Notes under the pieces: generated by a model | Told to the model about the DNA's origin: nothing | Seen by the model: the letters and a program-made list of their open reading frames with translations, nothing else | The model's database searches: none | Shown here: positions 25,278-34,430 of the stretch, piece after piece | Position numbering within the stretch: position 1 is the first letter of the stretch | How the letters are laid out: each line of letters starts with the position of its first letter | Made by a program: the position numbers and the translations under genes | From: Microbacterium sp. p3-SID336 | GTDB taxonomy: Bacteria; Actinomycetota; Actinomycetes; Actinomycetales; Microbacteriaceae | Assembly (NCBI RefSeq): GCF_025143365.1 | Contig: NZ_JALXPE010000005.1 | Location: 1-64,000 of the forward strand | Length of the DNA stretch: 64,000 bases | Direction of reading: 5' to 3'

Positions 25278-26567
25278 ATGACCGAGAACCCCCGCACGCG
25301 TGAGACGCGGCCCCAGGCAGCGCCCGCGTCGTCCCGCTCGGGGGCGATCCGCGAGACCCGCGCCCCGCAGGTCCGCCCGAAGACCGAGGGCTGGACGCAG
25401 CAGAAGGATGCCGAGGGTCGCCCGCTACTGCAGTTCGCGAGCCCGAAGCGCGGCAAGCCGCCCGTGCACCTCGCCGACCTCACTCCGGCCGAGCGGATCG
25501 AGAAGGTGAAGGAGCTGGGCCTTCCCGGGTTCCGCGCCAAGCAGCTCGCCACGCACTACTTCCGCCACTACACGTCGGACCCGGCGGAGATGACCGACCT
25601 CCCGGCGGGCATCCGCGACGACCTGGTCGCGGGCATGCTCCCGCCGCTGATGACCGAGGTGCGCCGCCTGGAGACCGACCGCGGCGACACGATCAAGTTC
25701 CTGTGGCGGCTGCACGACGGCGCGCTCGTCGAGTCGGTGCTCATGCGGTACCCCGGCCGCATCACCCTGTGCGTGTCGAGTCAGGCCGGCTGCGGCATGA
25801 ACTGCCCGTTCTGCGCGACGGGTCAGGCGGGTCTCACGCGCAACATGTCGACCGCGGAGATCATCGAGCAGATCGTGCGCGCGAACCGCGCCATCGCGAA
25901 CGGCGAGCTGGGCGGCAAGAAGCGCGACGACCACAGCATGGAGCGCGTGTCGAACATCGTCTTCATGGGGATGGGCGAGCCGCTCGCGAACTACAAGCGG
26001 GTCATGGATGCGGTGCGCACCATGGTCGCCCCGCAGCCCGACGGGCTCGGCATGAGCGCGCGCGGCATCACGGTGTCCACGGTCGGCCTCGTGCCCGCCA
26101 TCAGGAAGCTGGCCGACGAGAACATCCCGGTGACGTTCGCGCTGTCGCTGCACGCGCCGGACGACCACCTGCGCGACGAGCTGATCCCGGTGAACTCCCG
26201 CTGGAAGGTCGACGAGGCGCTCGACGCGGCCTACGACTACTACGCCAAGACGGGTCGCCGCGTGTCGATCGAGTACGCGCTCATCAAGGACATGAACGAC
26301 CACGCCTGGCGCGCCGACCTGCTGGCCGAGAAGCTGAATCAGCGCGGGCGCGGATGGGTGCACGTCAACCCGATCCCGCTGAACCCGACGCCCGGGTCGA
26401 TCTGGACCTCGTCCGAGAAGGACGTGACGGATGAGTTCGTGCGCCGCCTGAACGACGCCGGCATCCCGACGACCCTTCGCGACACCCGCGGCAAGGAGAT
26501 CGACGGGGCCTGCGGTCAGCTGGTCGCCACGACGGAGGACGAGGCCGCCGCCGCAGCGATGGCCTGA
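25278..26567 (+). CDS. rlmN: 23S rRNA (adenine2503-C2)/tRNA A37 methyltransferase, radical SAM
   Basis: 429 residues. The radical-SAM cluster motif CGMNCPFC puts Cys at 172, 176 and 179; the second catalytic Cys, C412, lies in [16 protein letters not shown] and STVGLVPAI are the SAM-binding parts. It methylates A2503 of 23S rRNA, and in many bacteria A37 of some tRNAs. The first 55 or so residues are an Arg/Pro-rich extension, common in actinobacteria. GGAGGG precedes the ATG. Its last 52 bp overlap the convergent flavoprotein gene. Confidence 0.96.
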   Translation: MTENPRTRETRPQAAPASSRSGAIRETRAPQVRPKTEGWTQQKDAEGRPLLQFASPKRGKPPVHLADLTPAERIEKVKELGLPGFRAKQLATHYFRHYTSDPAEMTDLPAGIRDDLVAGMLPPLMTEVRRLETDRGDTIKFLWRLHDGALVESVLMRYPGRITLCVSSQAGCGMNCPFCATGQAGLTRNMSTAEIIEQIVRANRAIANGELGGKKRDDHSMERVSNIVFMGMGEPLANYKRVMDAVRTMVAPQPDGLGMSARGITVSTVGLVPAIRKLADENIPVTFALSLHAPDDHLRDELIPVNSRWKVDEALDAAYDYYAKTGRRVSIEYALIKDMNDHAWRADLLAEKLNQRGRGWVHVNPIPLNPTPGSIWTSSEKDVTDEFVRRLNDAGIPTTLRDTRGKEIDGACGQLVATTEDEAAAAAMA

Positions 26568-27139
26568 GGCGTCCGCTCGCGGCGGGCGTCAGCCGCGCCG
26601 AGGCGCTCTGCGCGGTCGAGCCACCGTGCGATGGTGCTCGCGTCGGCGCCTTTCACGCCGAGCATCCGGGTGCGTCGCACGGTGCGCACTCCGCACAGAC
26701 GCAGCGTGTTCCTGGCGACCTGGGTCTGCGCTGGCAGCCCCGTGAAGGGCGCCGCGTACCAGGGGGTGTCGGCGAGCAGCAGCAATCGACCCTGCCGGGC
26801 GGGGAGCAGTCCTTGCGGAAGCCCCAGCGCGGTGTAGCGGTACTCCTGCTGCGGGAGGAGCGCGCGGTCGAAGAATCCCTTGAGCACCGCGGGGACCGAG
26901 CCCCACCAAAGCGGCGTCGCGACGGCGATGCTCGTCGCCTCGTGCAACGCGCGCTTGGCGTCGACGAGGGCGGGCTCCAGCGTCATCCGCTCCCGGTAGC
27001 CGAAGCGGAGGTGCGGGTCGAAGTCGAGGTCGCGCAGGGCCAGCACGCGCGCGTCGCCGTGCCCCTCCGCGTAGTGCCGGGCGATCGCGGCGGTCAGGGA
27101 CTGCGGATCGGGGTGGCCATCGATCACGAGAGCGGTCAT
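26516..27139 (-). CDS. NAD(P)H-dependent flavoprotein oxidoreductase (NQO/MdaB-like)
   Basis: 207 residues, flavodoxin fold. [22 protein letters not shown] at the N-terminus forms the FMN/FAD phosphate-binding loop and [19 protein letters not shown] is the PxWWxxxPAxLKxFxDR signature of this quinone-reductase group. Start taken at ATG 27139 (AGGAAC 5 bp before it) rather than the upstream in-frame start, which would cover the TetR operator. Divergent from a tetR gene with an inverted repeat between them, so it is probably a stress-induced quinone/electrophile reductase repressed by that TetR. The C-terminal Ala/Ser-rich tail overlaps rlmN. Confidence 0.9.
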   Translation of the reverse strand: MTALVIDGHPDPQSLTAAIARHYAEGHGDARVLALRDLDFDPHLRFGYRERMTLEPALVDAKRALHEATSIAVATPLWWGSVPAVLKGFFDRALLPQQEYRYTALGLPQGLLPARQGRLLLLADTPWYAAPFTGLPAQTQVARNTLRLCGVRTVRRTRMLGVKGADASTIARWLDRAERLGAADARRERTPQAIAAAAASSSVVATS

Positions 27140-27154
27140 GCGGGTTCCTATCTG

Positions 27155-27181
27155 GACACTGTCAACTAGCTGGACAGTGTC
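27155..27181. promoter_or_regulatory. TetR-type operator in the divergent promoter
   Basis: GACACTGTC (27155-27163) and GACAGTGTC (27173-27181) are inverted copies separated by 9 bp, between the start codons of the flavoprotein gene and tetR. Read on the minus strand, TTGACA within the repeat can serve as a -35 element. The layout is that of a TetR repressor controlling itself and its divergent neighbour. Confidence 0.6.
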
Positions 27182-27194
27182 AAGATAGGAGAGA

Positions 27195-27773
27195 ATGTTG
27201 CGCATGTCAAGTTCGAAGACGGCCTATCACCACGGCGACCTGGCCCGCGCGCTGGAGGACGCCGCCATGCAGCTCCTGGAGCGCATGCCCGCCGGGGAGA
27301 TCAGCCTGCGCGAGGTCGCACGGGCCGCGAACGTCAGCCACAACGCGCCGTATCACCACTTCGCCGACCGGCGCGGGCTGCTCAAGGCCATCGCCGAGCG
27401 CAGCATGGCCGACCTGCTCGCCCGCGTGCGGGAAGCCGTCGCCGGGGCGCGCACCCCGCGGACCGCGCTCGTTGCCGGCGGGTCGGCCTATGTGCGCTTC
27501 GCGGTGGAGCACCCGCACGCCTTCGACGCGGTGTACGACCCCACCGTGTGCGTCCCCGGGGCGCCGACGCCGACCATGGCCCCCCTGATCGAGGGTCTGG
27601 AGAGGGTGCTCGCCGAGGCCGCGGCCGCGGCGGGGCTCGACCGTCCGGCCGACGTCACCGCGCTGTGGGGTCTCGTCCACGGCCTCGGCACGCTCGCCGC
27701 CGCCGGGCACTTCACGCTCGACGACGCCCTGGCGGCCTACCGTGCCGCCGTGGAACGGCTGCTCGGCACCTGA
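27195..27773 (+). CDS. TetR-family transcriptional regulator
   Basis: 192 residues. The N-terminal helix-turn-helix is EISLREVARAANVSHNAPYHHFADRRGLLKAIAERS split over about residues 35-70; the C-terminal half fits the TetR_C WHG-type ligand-binding domain (ALWGLVHGLGTLAAAGHF). AGGAGAG lies directly before the ATG at 27195; ATG 27204, three codons in, is an alternative start. It probably represses the divergent flavoprotein gene through the inverted repeat at 27155-27181. Confidence 0.9.
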   Translation: MLRMSSSKTAYHHGDLARALEDAAMQLLERMPAGEISLREVARAANVSHNAPYHHFADRRGLLKAIAERSMADLLARVREAVAGARTPRTALVAGGSAYVRFAVEHPHAFDAVYDPTVCVPGAPTPTMAPLIEGLERVLAEAAAAAGLDRPADVTALWGLVHGLGTLAAAGHFTLDDALAAYRAAVERLLGT

Positions 27774-27837
27774 TCCTGGGAGCGGCTCGGAGGAGTCTTC
27801 CATGGGACGCACAGACGGCATTTCGTAGATTGTCGGG

Positions 27838-29367
27838 ATGCCCTATTCCGCCCATCGCCCGGGTCGCTTCGACTCGCAGGGTCGGATCATCCTCGACGGC
27901 GACCCGAATGCCGAGACGGATGACCTCGACTTCCTGCGCGATTTCGAGCCGACGGGACCCGAGAACGATCCCTTCGTCGACGCGTCCGATCGGTCAGCGA
28001 CCGCCCCGCTGACCGACGCCGCGGATCGCCCCGCGCCCGCGACCGAGGTGCCGGAGCCTTCCGCGCCCGTGACCGAGGCCGTCGAGGACGACGCCGCTGC
28101 GCAGAAGCCCGAGCGCGTGCGCCGACCCCGCCGCCCGCGCCGCCGTCGCACCGCGGCAGAGCGCCTGCGCGCCCTGGCGATCCTCGGCGGCGCCGAAGGC
28201 GAGATCCTCGACCGGGTTCCCGGCGAGACGCCGCGCTTCGTGCAGATGTTCTTCGTGCTCGCCGGCACCGCGCTGGTGTCCGCGATCTCCATGCTGTTCG
28301 CGCTGACCACCGGGGTGCAGGCCGCGATCTGGCTCGCCGTGCCGCTCGCGGTCGTGTGGGCGCTCATCATCTTCAACCTCGACCGGTTCCTCACCTCGAC
28401 CATGACGTCGACGAGGAACGTGTGGAAGCTGATCGGCCTGGCGATCCCGCGCGTGATCATGGCGGCCATCATCGGCTTCGTCGTGGCGGAGCCGCTCGTG
28501 CTGCAGATCTTCCACAACGACATCTCCCGCGAGGTCGCGGCGACCAACATCGTGCAGGCGCAGTCCGATCAGGAGGCGCTGGAGTCCGGACCGGAGCGGA
28601 AGGCGCTCGACGCCGCGTCCGACCGGGTCGCTGCACTCGAGAATCAGGCGGCGACCGGCATCGTCGCGGGCACCGAGTCCTCCTCGGCCACCGAGTCGGC
28701 CGCGCAGGCCACGGTGGACGACCTCACCGCGAAGATGACCGCACAGCAGGCCGTGATCGACCAGGCGCGCGTGCTGTACCAGTGCGAACTGACGGGTGAG
28801 GGCGCCGGCACGGTCCCCGGCTGCACGGGCGTGAACGGCGAGGGCGCGAGCTCGCAGGCAGCCCAGGCACAGCTCAACGAGGCGCAGCAGACCTACGACG
28901 CGCTGGCCGCACAGCTGCGGACGGCGAACGAGGAGCTCGCGGCCGCGGGCTCCGCCGCGAAGGAGAACACGTCCGCCTCCGAGTCGCAGAACCGCGAACA
29001 GGCGAAGGACGAGCTGCCCGCTGCGCGCGACACCTACGACCAGGCGCTCGCCGCCTACAACGCCAGGGCCGACGCGGTGGCGCAGGGCAACGCGGGAGCG
29101 GTGGGCCTGCTCAGCCAGATCAGCGGACTCAACCGTCTGAGCGAGAAGGAGCCCGCGATCCTGTGGGCGCACATCCTGATCGCCGCGCTGTTCTTCATGA
29201 TCGAGCTGCTTCCGGTGCTGGTGAAGGTGCTGACGAGCTACGGCGACCCGAGTCTCTACGAGAAGGCGCTCGCGATCCGCAAGCAGGTCGCCCTCGACAG
29301 GGTGACCGCGGAGGGCTTCCGCGACCGCGCCGAGATCGTGACGACGCCGGGGGCGCAAGCCACCTGA
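27838..29367 (+). CDS. DUF4407-family membrane protein
   Basis: 509 residues. Residues 1-110 are a hydrophilic acidic/proline-rich head ending in an Arg-rich stretch; three hydrophobic helices follow (about 132-228), beginning [20 protein letters not shown] and including NLDRF; then an Ala/Gln/Glu-rich region (about 230-440) likely to form coiled coil outside the membrane, with two Cys at [14 protein letters not shown]; and a last helix [20 protein letters not shown]. This order is that of DUF4407 proteins, whose function is unknown. No close partner gene is seen. The stop codon is followed at once by the degenerate repeat array. Confidence 0.85.
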   Translation: MPYSAHRPGRFDSQGRIILDGDPNAETDDLDFLRDFEPTGPENDPFVDASDRSATAPLTDAADRPAPATEVPEPSAPVTEAVEDDAAAQKPERVRRPRRPRRRRTAAERLRALAILGGAEGEILDRVPGETPRFVQMFFVLAGTALVSAISMLFALTTGVQAAIWLAVPLAVVWALIIFNLDRFLTSTMTSTRNVWKLIGLAIPRVIMAAIIGFVVAEPLVLQIFHNDISREVAATNIVQAQSDQEALESGPERKALDAASDRVAALENQAATGIVAGTESSSATESAAQATVDDLTAKMTAQQAVIDQARVLYQCELTGEGAGTVPGCTGVNGEGASSQAAQAQLNEAQQTYDALAAQLRTANEELAAAGSAAKENTSASESQNREQAKDELPAARDTYDQALAAYNARADAVAQGNAGAVGLLSQISGLNRLSEKEPAILWAHILIAALFFMIELLPVLVKVLTSYGDPSLYEKALAIRKQVALDRVTAEGFRDRAEIVTTPGAQAT

Positions 29368-29680
29368 GTCCCGGGCGCCGCAGGACCCGGGGCGCAGGCG
29401 GACCACGTCGGACGCAGGCGGACTGAGTGGGGATCAGGCGGATCGGGTCGGGCGCAAGCGGACCCGAGTTGGGGCTCCGGCAGATCGGGGACGGCTCCGG
29501 CGCGCCGCCCCTTTGCGTTCAGGCGGATCGGGTCGGACGCAGGCGGCCCGGGTCGGACGCAAGCGGACCGGGGCTAGTTCCGGGGGCCGCTTCTCGGCGT
29601 TCAGGCGGCCGAGTATGGGATCAGGCAGGCTGAGCGCGGGCGCGGGTCGCGCTCGGCACTCAGGCGGACTGAGGTACGCG
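29350..29680. repeat. Degenerate tandem repeat array, unit about 20 bp
   Basis: The gap between the DUF4407 gene and the convergent small gene is filled by about ten imperfect units of the type GACGCAGGCGGATCGGGTCG, starting at the end of the DUF4407 gene and ending over the stop codon of the small gene. Examples: 29410, 29432, 29520, 29538, 29600 and 29660. A spacer of about 50 bp near 29470-29515 is less regular. Units are too short and uneven for CRISPR. Function unknown. Confidence 0.7.
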
Positions 29681-30091
29681 CGCTGCTGCGCGGTCCGGGG
29701 GGCGTGCGCGGTCGGAGCGCTCGCCCGGTCCGAGCGCGAGGGTGAGGAGGCCCGCCTCGACGCCGCGCGCTCGCGTCGCCGTGTGCGGGGTGGCGGCGGC
29801 TGCGGGGCGCGTCGCCGGTGAGGCGGTGCGGAGCAGGTCGGCGAGCGTCCGGGGCCGGAGCTCCGGGTCGGCGGCGACGGCGAGGGCGAGAGAGCGGATG
29901 AGGGCGACGACGGAGGGCGTCCTCGTCCAGTCGACGGCGGTGACGGCGGCCTCGACCTGGCGCAGCGCGGGCGCGAGCGCGGGATCGCCGACAGCGCTGT
30001 CGTCAGTGAGGTGATCCAGCAGCTGCTCGATGGTCCAATTCGTGTCGATTGGTCCGAGATCGAGCAGTTCGGTGGTGATCGCGGTGTCCAT
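29660..30091 (-). CDS. Hypothetical protein, 143 aa
   Basis: Not recognised. The first 95 or so residues (from MDTAITTELLDLGPIDTN) look like a helical acidic protein and the codons end mostly in C or G, as in neighbouring genes, which supports real coding. The last 45 residues are Ala/Arg-rich, and the stop codon falls in the 20-bp repeat array, so the tail may be a late extension. Start taken at ATG 30091, the first start clear of the divergent mocR coding region. It is divergent from the MocR gene, and its 5' end contains the direct repeats that may be the MocR operator. Could be a partner regulated by that protein. Confidence 0.5.
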   Translation of the reverse strand: MDTAITTELLDLGPIDTNWTIEQLLDHLTDDSAVGDPALAPALRQVEAAVTAVDWTRTPSVVALIRSLALAVAADPELRPRTLADLLRTASPATRPAAAATPHTATRARGVEAGLLTLALGPGERSDRARPPDRAAARVPQSA

Positions 30092-30097
30092 TGGTCC
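30042..30097. promoter_or_regulatory. Direct repeats, possible MocR operator
   Basis: GTGTCGATTGGTCC (30042-30055) and GTGTCCATTGGTCC (30084-30097) differ at one base and start 42 bp apart, four turns of B-DNA, placing them on one face. They lie just before the MocR gene and over the first codons of the divergent small gene. MocR regulators such as PdxR and GabR are known to bind direct repeats. Assignment is inferred. Confidence 0.5.
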
Positions 30098-30110
30098 AGA
30101 ATCGGATCTC

Positions 30111-31643
30111 ATGAGCACGCAGCACAGGGCCAATGCCCTGCCAGTGGACCAGGGATCGGCCACGGTGGACTCGACCCGCGTGCCTGCCGCCCCTCCCGTC
30201 GCCACGGCGGAGCCTCTGGTGCAGGCGGGGGAGGCGTCGGCCGCCGGTCTCGCTGCCCGGCTCGGTCGGTGGACGCACGGCGACGGCACCCTCGCCCTCC
30301 GGCTCTCGCGGGCGCTGGCCGCCCTGATCGCGGGCGGTGAGCTGCGCGCGGGGGACCGGCTGCCCGCGGAGCGCGCCCTCGCCACCGTGGTCTCGGTGTC
30401 GCGCGGCACGGTGGTCTCGGCCTACGCCGCGCTCGCCGAACAGGGGCTCGTCGAGCGTCGACAGGGCAGCGGCACGCGGGTGTCCGGCGCCGCGTCGGGG
30501 GCTCCGGTCGCGCGTCCCGGCCGCGGCGAGGCGCTGTTCTCGGCCGTGCCCAACACGATCGATCTGCTGCGCACCGTGCCGCAGATCCCCGAGCTGGGTG
30601 TGCAGCTGATCCGCGACCATCAGCCGCGCCTCGACCTGGCACTGCTGCCGGAGACCGACCCGGCGGGGCTCCCCGCGCTCCGCGAGCTGATCGCCGACAT
30701 GTACCGGGCGGAGGGCACGCCCACCACTCCGGAGCAGATCCTGGTGACGCATGGCGCCCAGCAGGCGATCAGCCTCGTGGTGAACGCGCTGGTCGGACCC
30801 GGAGACATCGTGCTCGCCGAGGAGATCACGTGGCCGGGGGTGACGGACAGCGTGGGGCTGCGCGGCGGGACCGTGCACGGGGTGCCGATGGGCGCGGACG
30901 GGCTGGACGTGGTCGCGCTGGAGCAGGCGATGGCGCGGCTCCGACCCGTGCTCGTCGCACTGAATCCGCACCATCAGAATCCCACCGGGACGCGTCTGCC
31001 CGCCGCGGCGCGGCACCGCGTGGCCGAGCTCGCCGCGCAGTACGGAGTGCCCGTGATCGAGGACAGGGTGGTGGCGGGCATCTCCTTCGACGGCGTGGTG
31101 CCGCCGACGCTCGCCGCCGAGCGGGTCGATGCCCCGATGATGGTCGTGGAGTCCGTGTCGAAGTGGGCCTGGGCCGGGCTGCGGATCGGGTGGCTGCGCG
31201 CCGACCCCGTGCTGGTGCGGCGGCTGCGCGGAGCCCGGCAGCTCGCCGACCAGTCCACGAGCGTGCCGGGGCAGCTGCTCGCGCTCGACCTCATCGCCCA
31301 CGCCGATGAGCTGCGGCTGGCCAACAGCCGCGTCCACCAGGAGCGGCTGCGGCTGCTGGAGCAGCTGATGGCGGAGCACCTTCCGGACTGGACGTATGAC
31401 GCGCCGCGCGGCGGGCTGTCGCTGTGGGCAGCGCTGCCCCGCGGCTCCGCCACCGCGCTGGCCAGGGTGGCGGCCGCGCACGGAGTGTCGATCGCAGGCA
31501 CGGCTGCGTTCGCCGCCTCGGCCGCTCCGGACGACCACGTGCGCCTTCCCTTCACCGCGCCCGACGACGTGCTCGCGGAGGGCGTCCGTCGCCTGGGTGC
31601 CGCCTGGCGCGAATACCGGGAATCCCTCGACCGTCCGGCCTGA
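30111..31643 (+). CDS. MocR-family regulator (GntR HTH fused to aminotransferase-like domain)
   Basis: 510 residues. Winged HTH at about 45-115 (LRLSRALAALIAGGELRAGD; PAERALATVVSVSRGTVVSAYAALAEQG), linker, then an aminotransferase class I fold with the PLP Lys (K351) in ESVSKWAWAGLRIGW and NPHHQNPTG in the middle. MocR proteins use PLP or an amino-compound adduct as effector and typically control vitamin B6 or amino-acid metabolism genes. No pdxST gene is nearby. Start set at ATG 30111; the longer frame would run through the putative operator. Divergent from the small gene ending at 29660. Confidence 0.9.
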   Translation: MSTQHRANALPVDQGSATVDSTRVPAAPPVATAEPLVQAGEASAAGLAARLGRWTHGDGTLALRLSRALAALIAGGELRAGDRLPAERALATVVSVSRGTVVSAYAALAEQGLVERRQGSGTRVSGAASGAPVARPGRGEALFSAVPNTIDLLRTVPQIPELGVQLIRDHQPRLDLALLPETDPAGLPALRELIADMYRAEGTPTTPEQILVTHGAQQAISLVVNALVGPGDIVLAEEITWPGVTDSVGLRGGTVHGVPMGADGLDVVALEQAMARLRPVLVALNPHHQNPTGTRLPAAARHRVAELAAQYGVPVIEDRVVAGISFDGVVPPTLAAERVDAPMMVVESVSKWAWAGLRIGWLRADPVLVRRLRGARQLADQSTSVPGQLLALDLIAHADELRLANSRVHQERLRLLEQLMAEHLPDWTYDAPRGGLSLWAALPRGSATALARVAAAHGVSIAGTAAFAASAAPDDHVRLPFTAPDDVLAEGVRRLGAAWREYRESLDRPA

Positions 31644-31672
31644 GCGTCCGCCGCCGGGACTAGCGTTGATCC

Positions 31673-32686
31673 ATGGTCAACTATCGCTATCTCGGCAACA
31701 GCGGTCTCAAGGTCTCGGAGATCACCTACGGCAACTGGGTCACGCACGCTTCGCAGGTGGAAGACGACGCGGCCGTGAAGACCGTGCATGCCGCTCTCGA
31801 CGCCGGCATCACCACGTTCGACACCGCAGACACCTACGCCAACACGGCCGCCGAGGTCGTGCTCGGCAGGGCGCTGGAGGGGCAGCGGCGCGAGGGGCTG
31901 GAGATCTTCACGAAGGTCTACTTCCCGACCGGCCCGAAGGGCCCGAACGACACCGGCTTGAGCCGCAAGCACATCATGGAGTCGATCAACGGCTCGCTGA
32001 AGCGACTCGGCACCGACTACGTGGATCTGTATCAGGCGCACCGCTTCGACTACGAGACCCCGCTGGAGGAGACGTTCCAGGCCTTCGCCGACGTCGTCCG
32101 TCAGGGCAAGGCGCTCTACATCGGCGTCTCGGAGTGGACGGCGGAGCAGCTCCGCGACGGTCACGCCCTGGCGAAGCAGCTCGGCATCCAGCTCATCTCG
32201 AACCAGCCGCAGTACTCGATGCTGTGGCGGGTCATCGAGGGCAAGGTCGTGCCCGCGTCGGAGGAGCTCGGGATCTCCCAGATCGTCTGGTCGCCCATGG
32301 CGCAGGGCGTGCTGAGCGGCAAGTACCTGCCGGGGCAGCCGGTGCCGGAGGGGTCGCGCGCGACCGACCAGAACTCGGGCGCCGGGTTCATCAAGAGCTT
32401 CCTGCAGGACGACATCCTCACCGCGGTGCAGCGTCTGAAGCCGATCGCCGAGCAGGCGGGGCTGTCGATGCCGCAGCTCGCGATCGCGTGGGTGCTGCAG
32501 AACCCGAACGTCGCGGCGGCCCTCGTGGGCGCCTCCCGTCCGGAGCAGCTCGCCGACACCGTCAAGGCCTCGGGCGTGACGCTCGACGCCGACACGCTCT
32601 CCGCGATCGACGAGGCCCTGGGCGACACGGTCAACCGGGACCCGGAGCACACCTACTCCGTCTCCCCGAAGAGCCGCCTGGTCTGA
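31673..32686 (+). CDS. Aldo/keto reductase (KCNAB/YghZ-like)
   Basis: 337 residues, TIM barrel. MVNYRYLGNSGLKVSEITYGNW at the start (first part of the AKR pattern), FDTADTYANTAAEVVLGRAL with catalytic Asp and Tyr, IFTKVYFP with Lys, and YQAHRFDYETPLEET with His form the tetrad; GVSEWTAEQ and WSPMAQGVLSGKY follow. Similar to voltage-gated potassium-channel beta-subunit-like reductases, which reduce aldehydes with NADPH. 29 bp behind the mocR gene; followed by a strong terminator. Physiological substrate unknown. Confidence 0.92.
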   Translation: MVNYRYLGNSGLKVSEITYGNWVTHASQVEDDAAVKTVHAALDAGITTFDTADTYANTAAEVVLGRALEGQRREGLEIFTKVYFPTGPKGPNDTGLSRKHIMESINGSLKRLGTDYVDLYQAHRFDYETPLEETFQAFADVVRQGKALYIGVSEWTAEQLRDGHALAKQLGIQLISNQPQYSMLWRVIEGKVVPASEELGISQIVWSPMAQGVLSGKYLPGQPVPEGSRATDQNSGAGFIKSFLQDDILTAVQRLKPIAEQAGLSMPQLAIAWVLQNPNVAAALVGASRPEQLADTVKASGVTLDADTLSAIDEALGDTVNRDPEHTYSVSPKSRLV

Positions 32687-32696
32687 CCCGGCCGAA

Positions 32697-32739
32697 GCGA
32701 AGACCCCCTCGCGCCGGTGACGGTGGAGGGGGTCTTCGC
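32697..32739 (+). terminator. Rho-independent-type hairpin after the aldo/keto reductase
   Basis: GCGAAGACCCCCTC and its exact complement GAGGGGGTCTTCGC form a 14-bp stem with a 15-nt loop, 10 bp past the stop codon. There is no long T tract, usual for high-GC actinobacteria. It lies between convergent genes and could serve both strands. Confidence 0.8.
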
Positions 32740-32813
32740 AGGTGGCGGACGTTTCGGCAGCCAGCAGCTCGCGCGATCGCTGACCCCCGTCGACTCCGCA
32801 CGGGACGCCGGCG

Positions 32814-33329
32814 TCAGCCGAGGGTGATGTCGACCTGGATCTCCGTGGCGAGGCGCTCCAGGTCGGCGCGCAGCGCGTCGAGGTCGACGGTCGCCGGGAC
32901 CTTCGCGATCACCGATGCCTCGAACAGCCGCCCGCCCGCCATCGCCGCATCGCGGGTCTCGGTCGCGAGCTCCTCGATGCTCAGAGCGTGCGCGTTCAGC
33001 ACGGCCGACACCTCCCGGATGATGCCGGGGCGGTCGTTGCCCAGCACCTGCATCACCAGCAGCTGCTCCTCGGCCTCCGCCTGCTGCGGCGTCCCGGTCA
33101 GCACCGACAGGGTCAGCAGTCCCTGGCCCTGGATCGCGCGCAGCGCGGTCTCCAGCTCGCCCGCCCGCTCGGTGGGGATCGACACCTCGATCACGCCCGC
33201 GAAGGTTCCGGCGAGCTCGGCCAGGGAGCTGTTCTCCCAGTTGCCGCCGTGGGCGTCGACGACATCGGCGACCGCGGCGACGAGTCCCGGCCGGTCGGCA
33301 CCCGCGACAGTGAGGATGAGTGTGGTCAT
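32814..33329 (-). CDS. ACT-domain protein, glycine-cleavage-repressor-like
   Basis: 171 residues with two ACT domains: LTVAGADRPGLVAAVADVVDAHGGNWENSSL (about residues 6-36) begins the first and VLGNDRPGIIREVSAVLNAHALSIEEL the second. This is the GcvR-like arrangement; ACT domains bind amino acids, and the family is thought to sense glycine or serine. Start at ATG 33329; the longer open frame overlaps the cysteine-synthase-like gene antisense to nothing useful. It follows that gene by 20 bp on the same strand, so the pair may link sulfur amino-acid and one-carbon metabolism. Confidence 0.85.
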   Translation of the reverse strand: MTTLILTVAGADRPGLVAAVADVVDAHGGNWENSSLAELAGTFAGVIEVSIPTERAGELETALRAIQGQGLLTLSVLTGTPQQAEAEEQLLVMQVLGNDRPGIIREVSAVLNAHALSIEELATETRDAAMAGGRLFEASVIAKVPATVDLDALRADLERLATEIQVDITLG

Positions 33330-33349
33330 GGCCTCAGCGTAGCCCGGGG

Positions 33350-34408
33350 TCAGACCGCCCAGACCCCCGACTCCAGGAAGTGCTCCAGGCGGGCGCGGTG
33401 CGGGGCGAGGTCCCACCCCTGCTGTGCGACCCAGTCGTCGGAGTAGTACGTGTTGGCGTAGCGCACACCGCTGTCGCAGATCAGCGTCACGACGCTGCCG
33501 GTCTCGCCCGCGGCCCGCATCCGGGCGATGAGCTGGAAGGCGCCGTACAGGTTCGTGCCCGTGGAGCCGCCGGCCCAGTGCAGGGTGCGCTCGCGGAGCA
33601 GGCGGATCGCGGCGATGGAGCCCGCGTCCGGCACCTGGATCATCTCGTCGATCACGGTCGGCACGAACGAGGCCTCCACGCGGGGGCGCCCGATGCCCTC
33701 GATGCGGCTCGGGCGACCGGCGGGCGGGTCGACCGTGCCGGCCCATCCGTCGTAGAAGGCCGAGCCCTCGGGGTCGACCACCGCGATCCGGGTCTCATGC
33801 CGGCGGTAGGTCACGTACCGGCCGAAGGTCGCGCTCGTGCCGCCGGTGCCCGCGCCGGTGACGATCCACCTCGGGATGGGGTGCCGCTCCTGGGCGAGCT
33901 GGCTGAACACGCTCTCGGCGATGTTGTTGTTGCCGCGCCAGTCGGTCGCCCGCTCGGCGAACGTGAACTGGTCGAGGTAGTGGCCCTGGCACCCGGCCGC
34001 GAGCCGCTGCGCCTCGGGTGACATGTCCTCCGCCCGATCCACGAAGTGGCAGGTGCCGCCGTAGAACTCGATCAGGTCGATCTTCTCCTGCACGGTAGAC
34101 CGCGGCACGACGGTGATGAAGGTGAGGCCGAGCATGCGGGCGAAGTACGCCTCGGATACGGCGGTCGAGCCGCTCGACGACTCCACGAGCGTCGTGCCCT
34201 CGCGGATGCGGCCGTTCACCAGGCCGTACAGGATGAGCGAGCGCGCCAGACGGTGCTTCAACGACCCGGTGGGGTGCACCGACTCGTCCTTCAGGTACAG
34301 GTCGATGCCCCACTCGGCCGGCAGCGGGAACAGGTGCAGGTGCGTGTCGGCGCTGCGGTTCGCGTCGGCTTCCAGCAGGGCGATCGCGGTGCTGGTCCAG
34401 TCGCTCAT
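33350..34408 (-). CDS. PLP-dependent cysteine synthase-like enzyme (Cds1-type L-cysteine desulfhydrase)
   Basis: 352 residues, fold type II PLP enzyme. [10 protein letters not shown] carries the PLP Lys (K51); [20 protein letters not shown] binds the substrate carboxylate and [14 protein letters not shown] the cofactor phosphate. Overall it resembles the actinobacterial Cds1 (Rv3684-like) group, which releases sulfide, pyruvate and ammonia from cysteine, more than biosynthetic CysK. Start at ATG 34408. Operon with the ACT protein behind it. Desulfhydrase versus synthase activity cannot be decided from sequence alone. Confidence 0.85.
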   Translation of the reverse strand: MSDWTSTAIALLEADANRSADTHLHLFPLPAEWGIDLYLKDESVHPTGSLKHRLARSLILYGLVNGRIREGTTLVESSSGSTAVSEAYFARMLGLTFITVVPRSTVQEKIDLIEFYGGTCHFVDRAEDMSPEAQRLAAGCQGHYLDQFTFAERATDWRGNNNIAESVFSQLAQERHPIPRWIVTGAGTGGTSATFGRYVTYRRHETRIAVVDPEGSAFYDGWAGTVDPPAGRPSRIEGIGRPRVEASFVPTVIDEMIQVPDAGSIAAIRLLRERTLHWAGGSTGTNLYGAFQLIARMRAAGETGSVVTLICDSGVRYANTYYSDDWVAQQGWDLAPHRARLEHFLESGVWAV

Positions 34409-34430
34409 GCCTTCGAGCGTAGCGGGGTGC

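Noticed and set aside
23300..25552. 750-residue minus-strand open frame
   Set aside because: Antisense shadow of iolD and the start of rlmN; no recognisable motif.
29350..29680. Possible CRISPR array
   Set aside because: Units are about 20 bp, imperfect and without unique spacers of constant length, and no cas gene is present.
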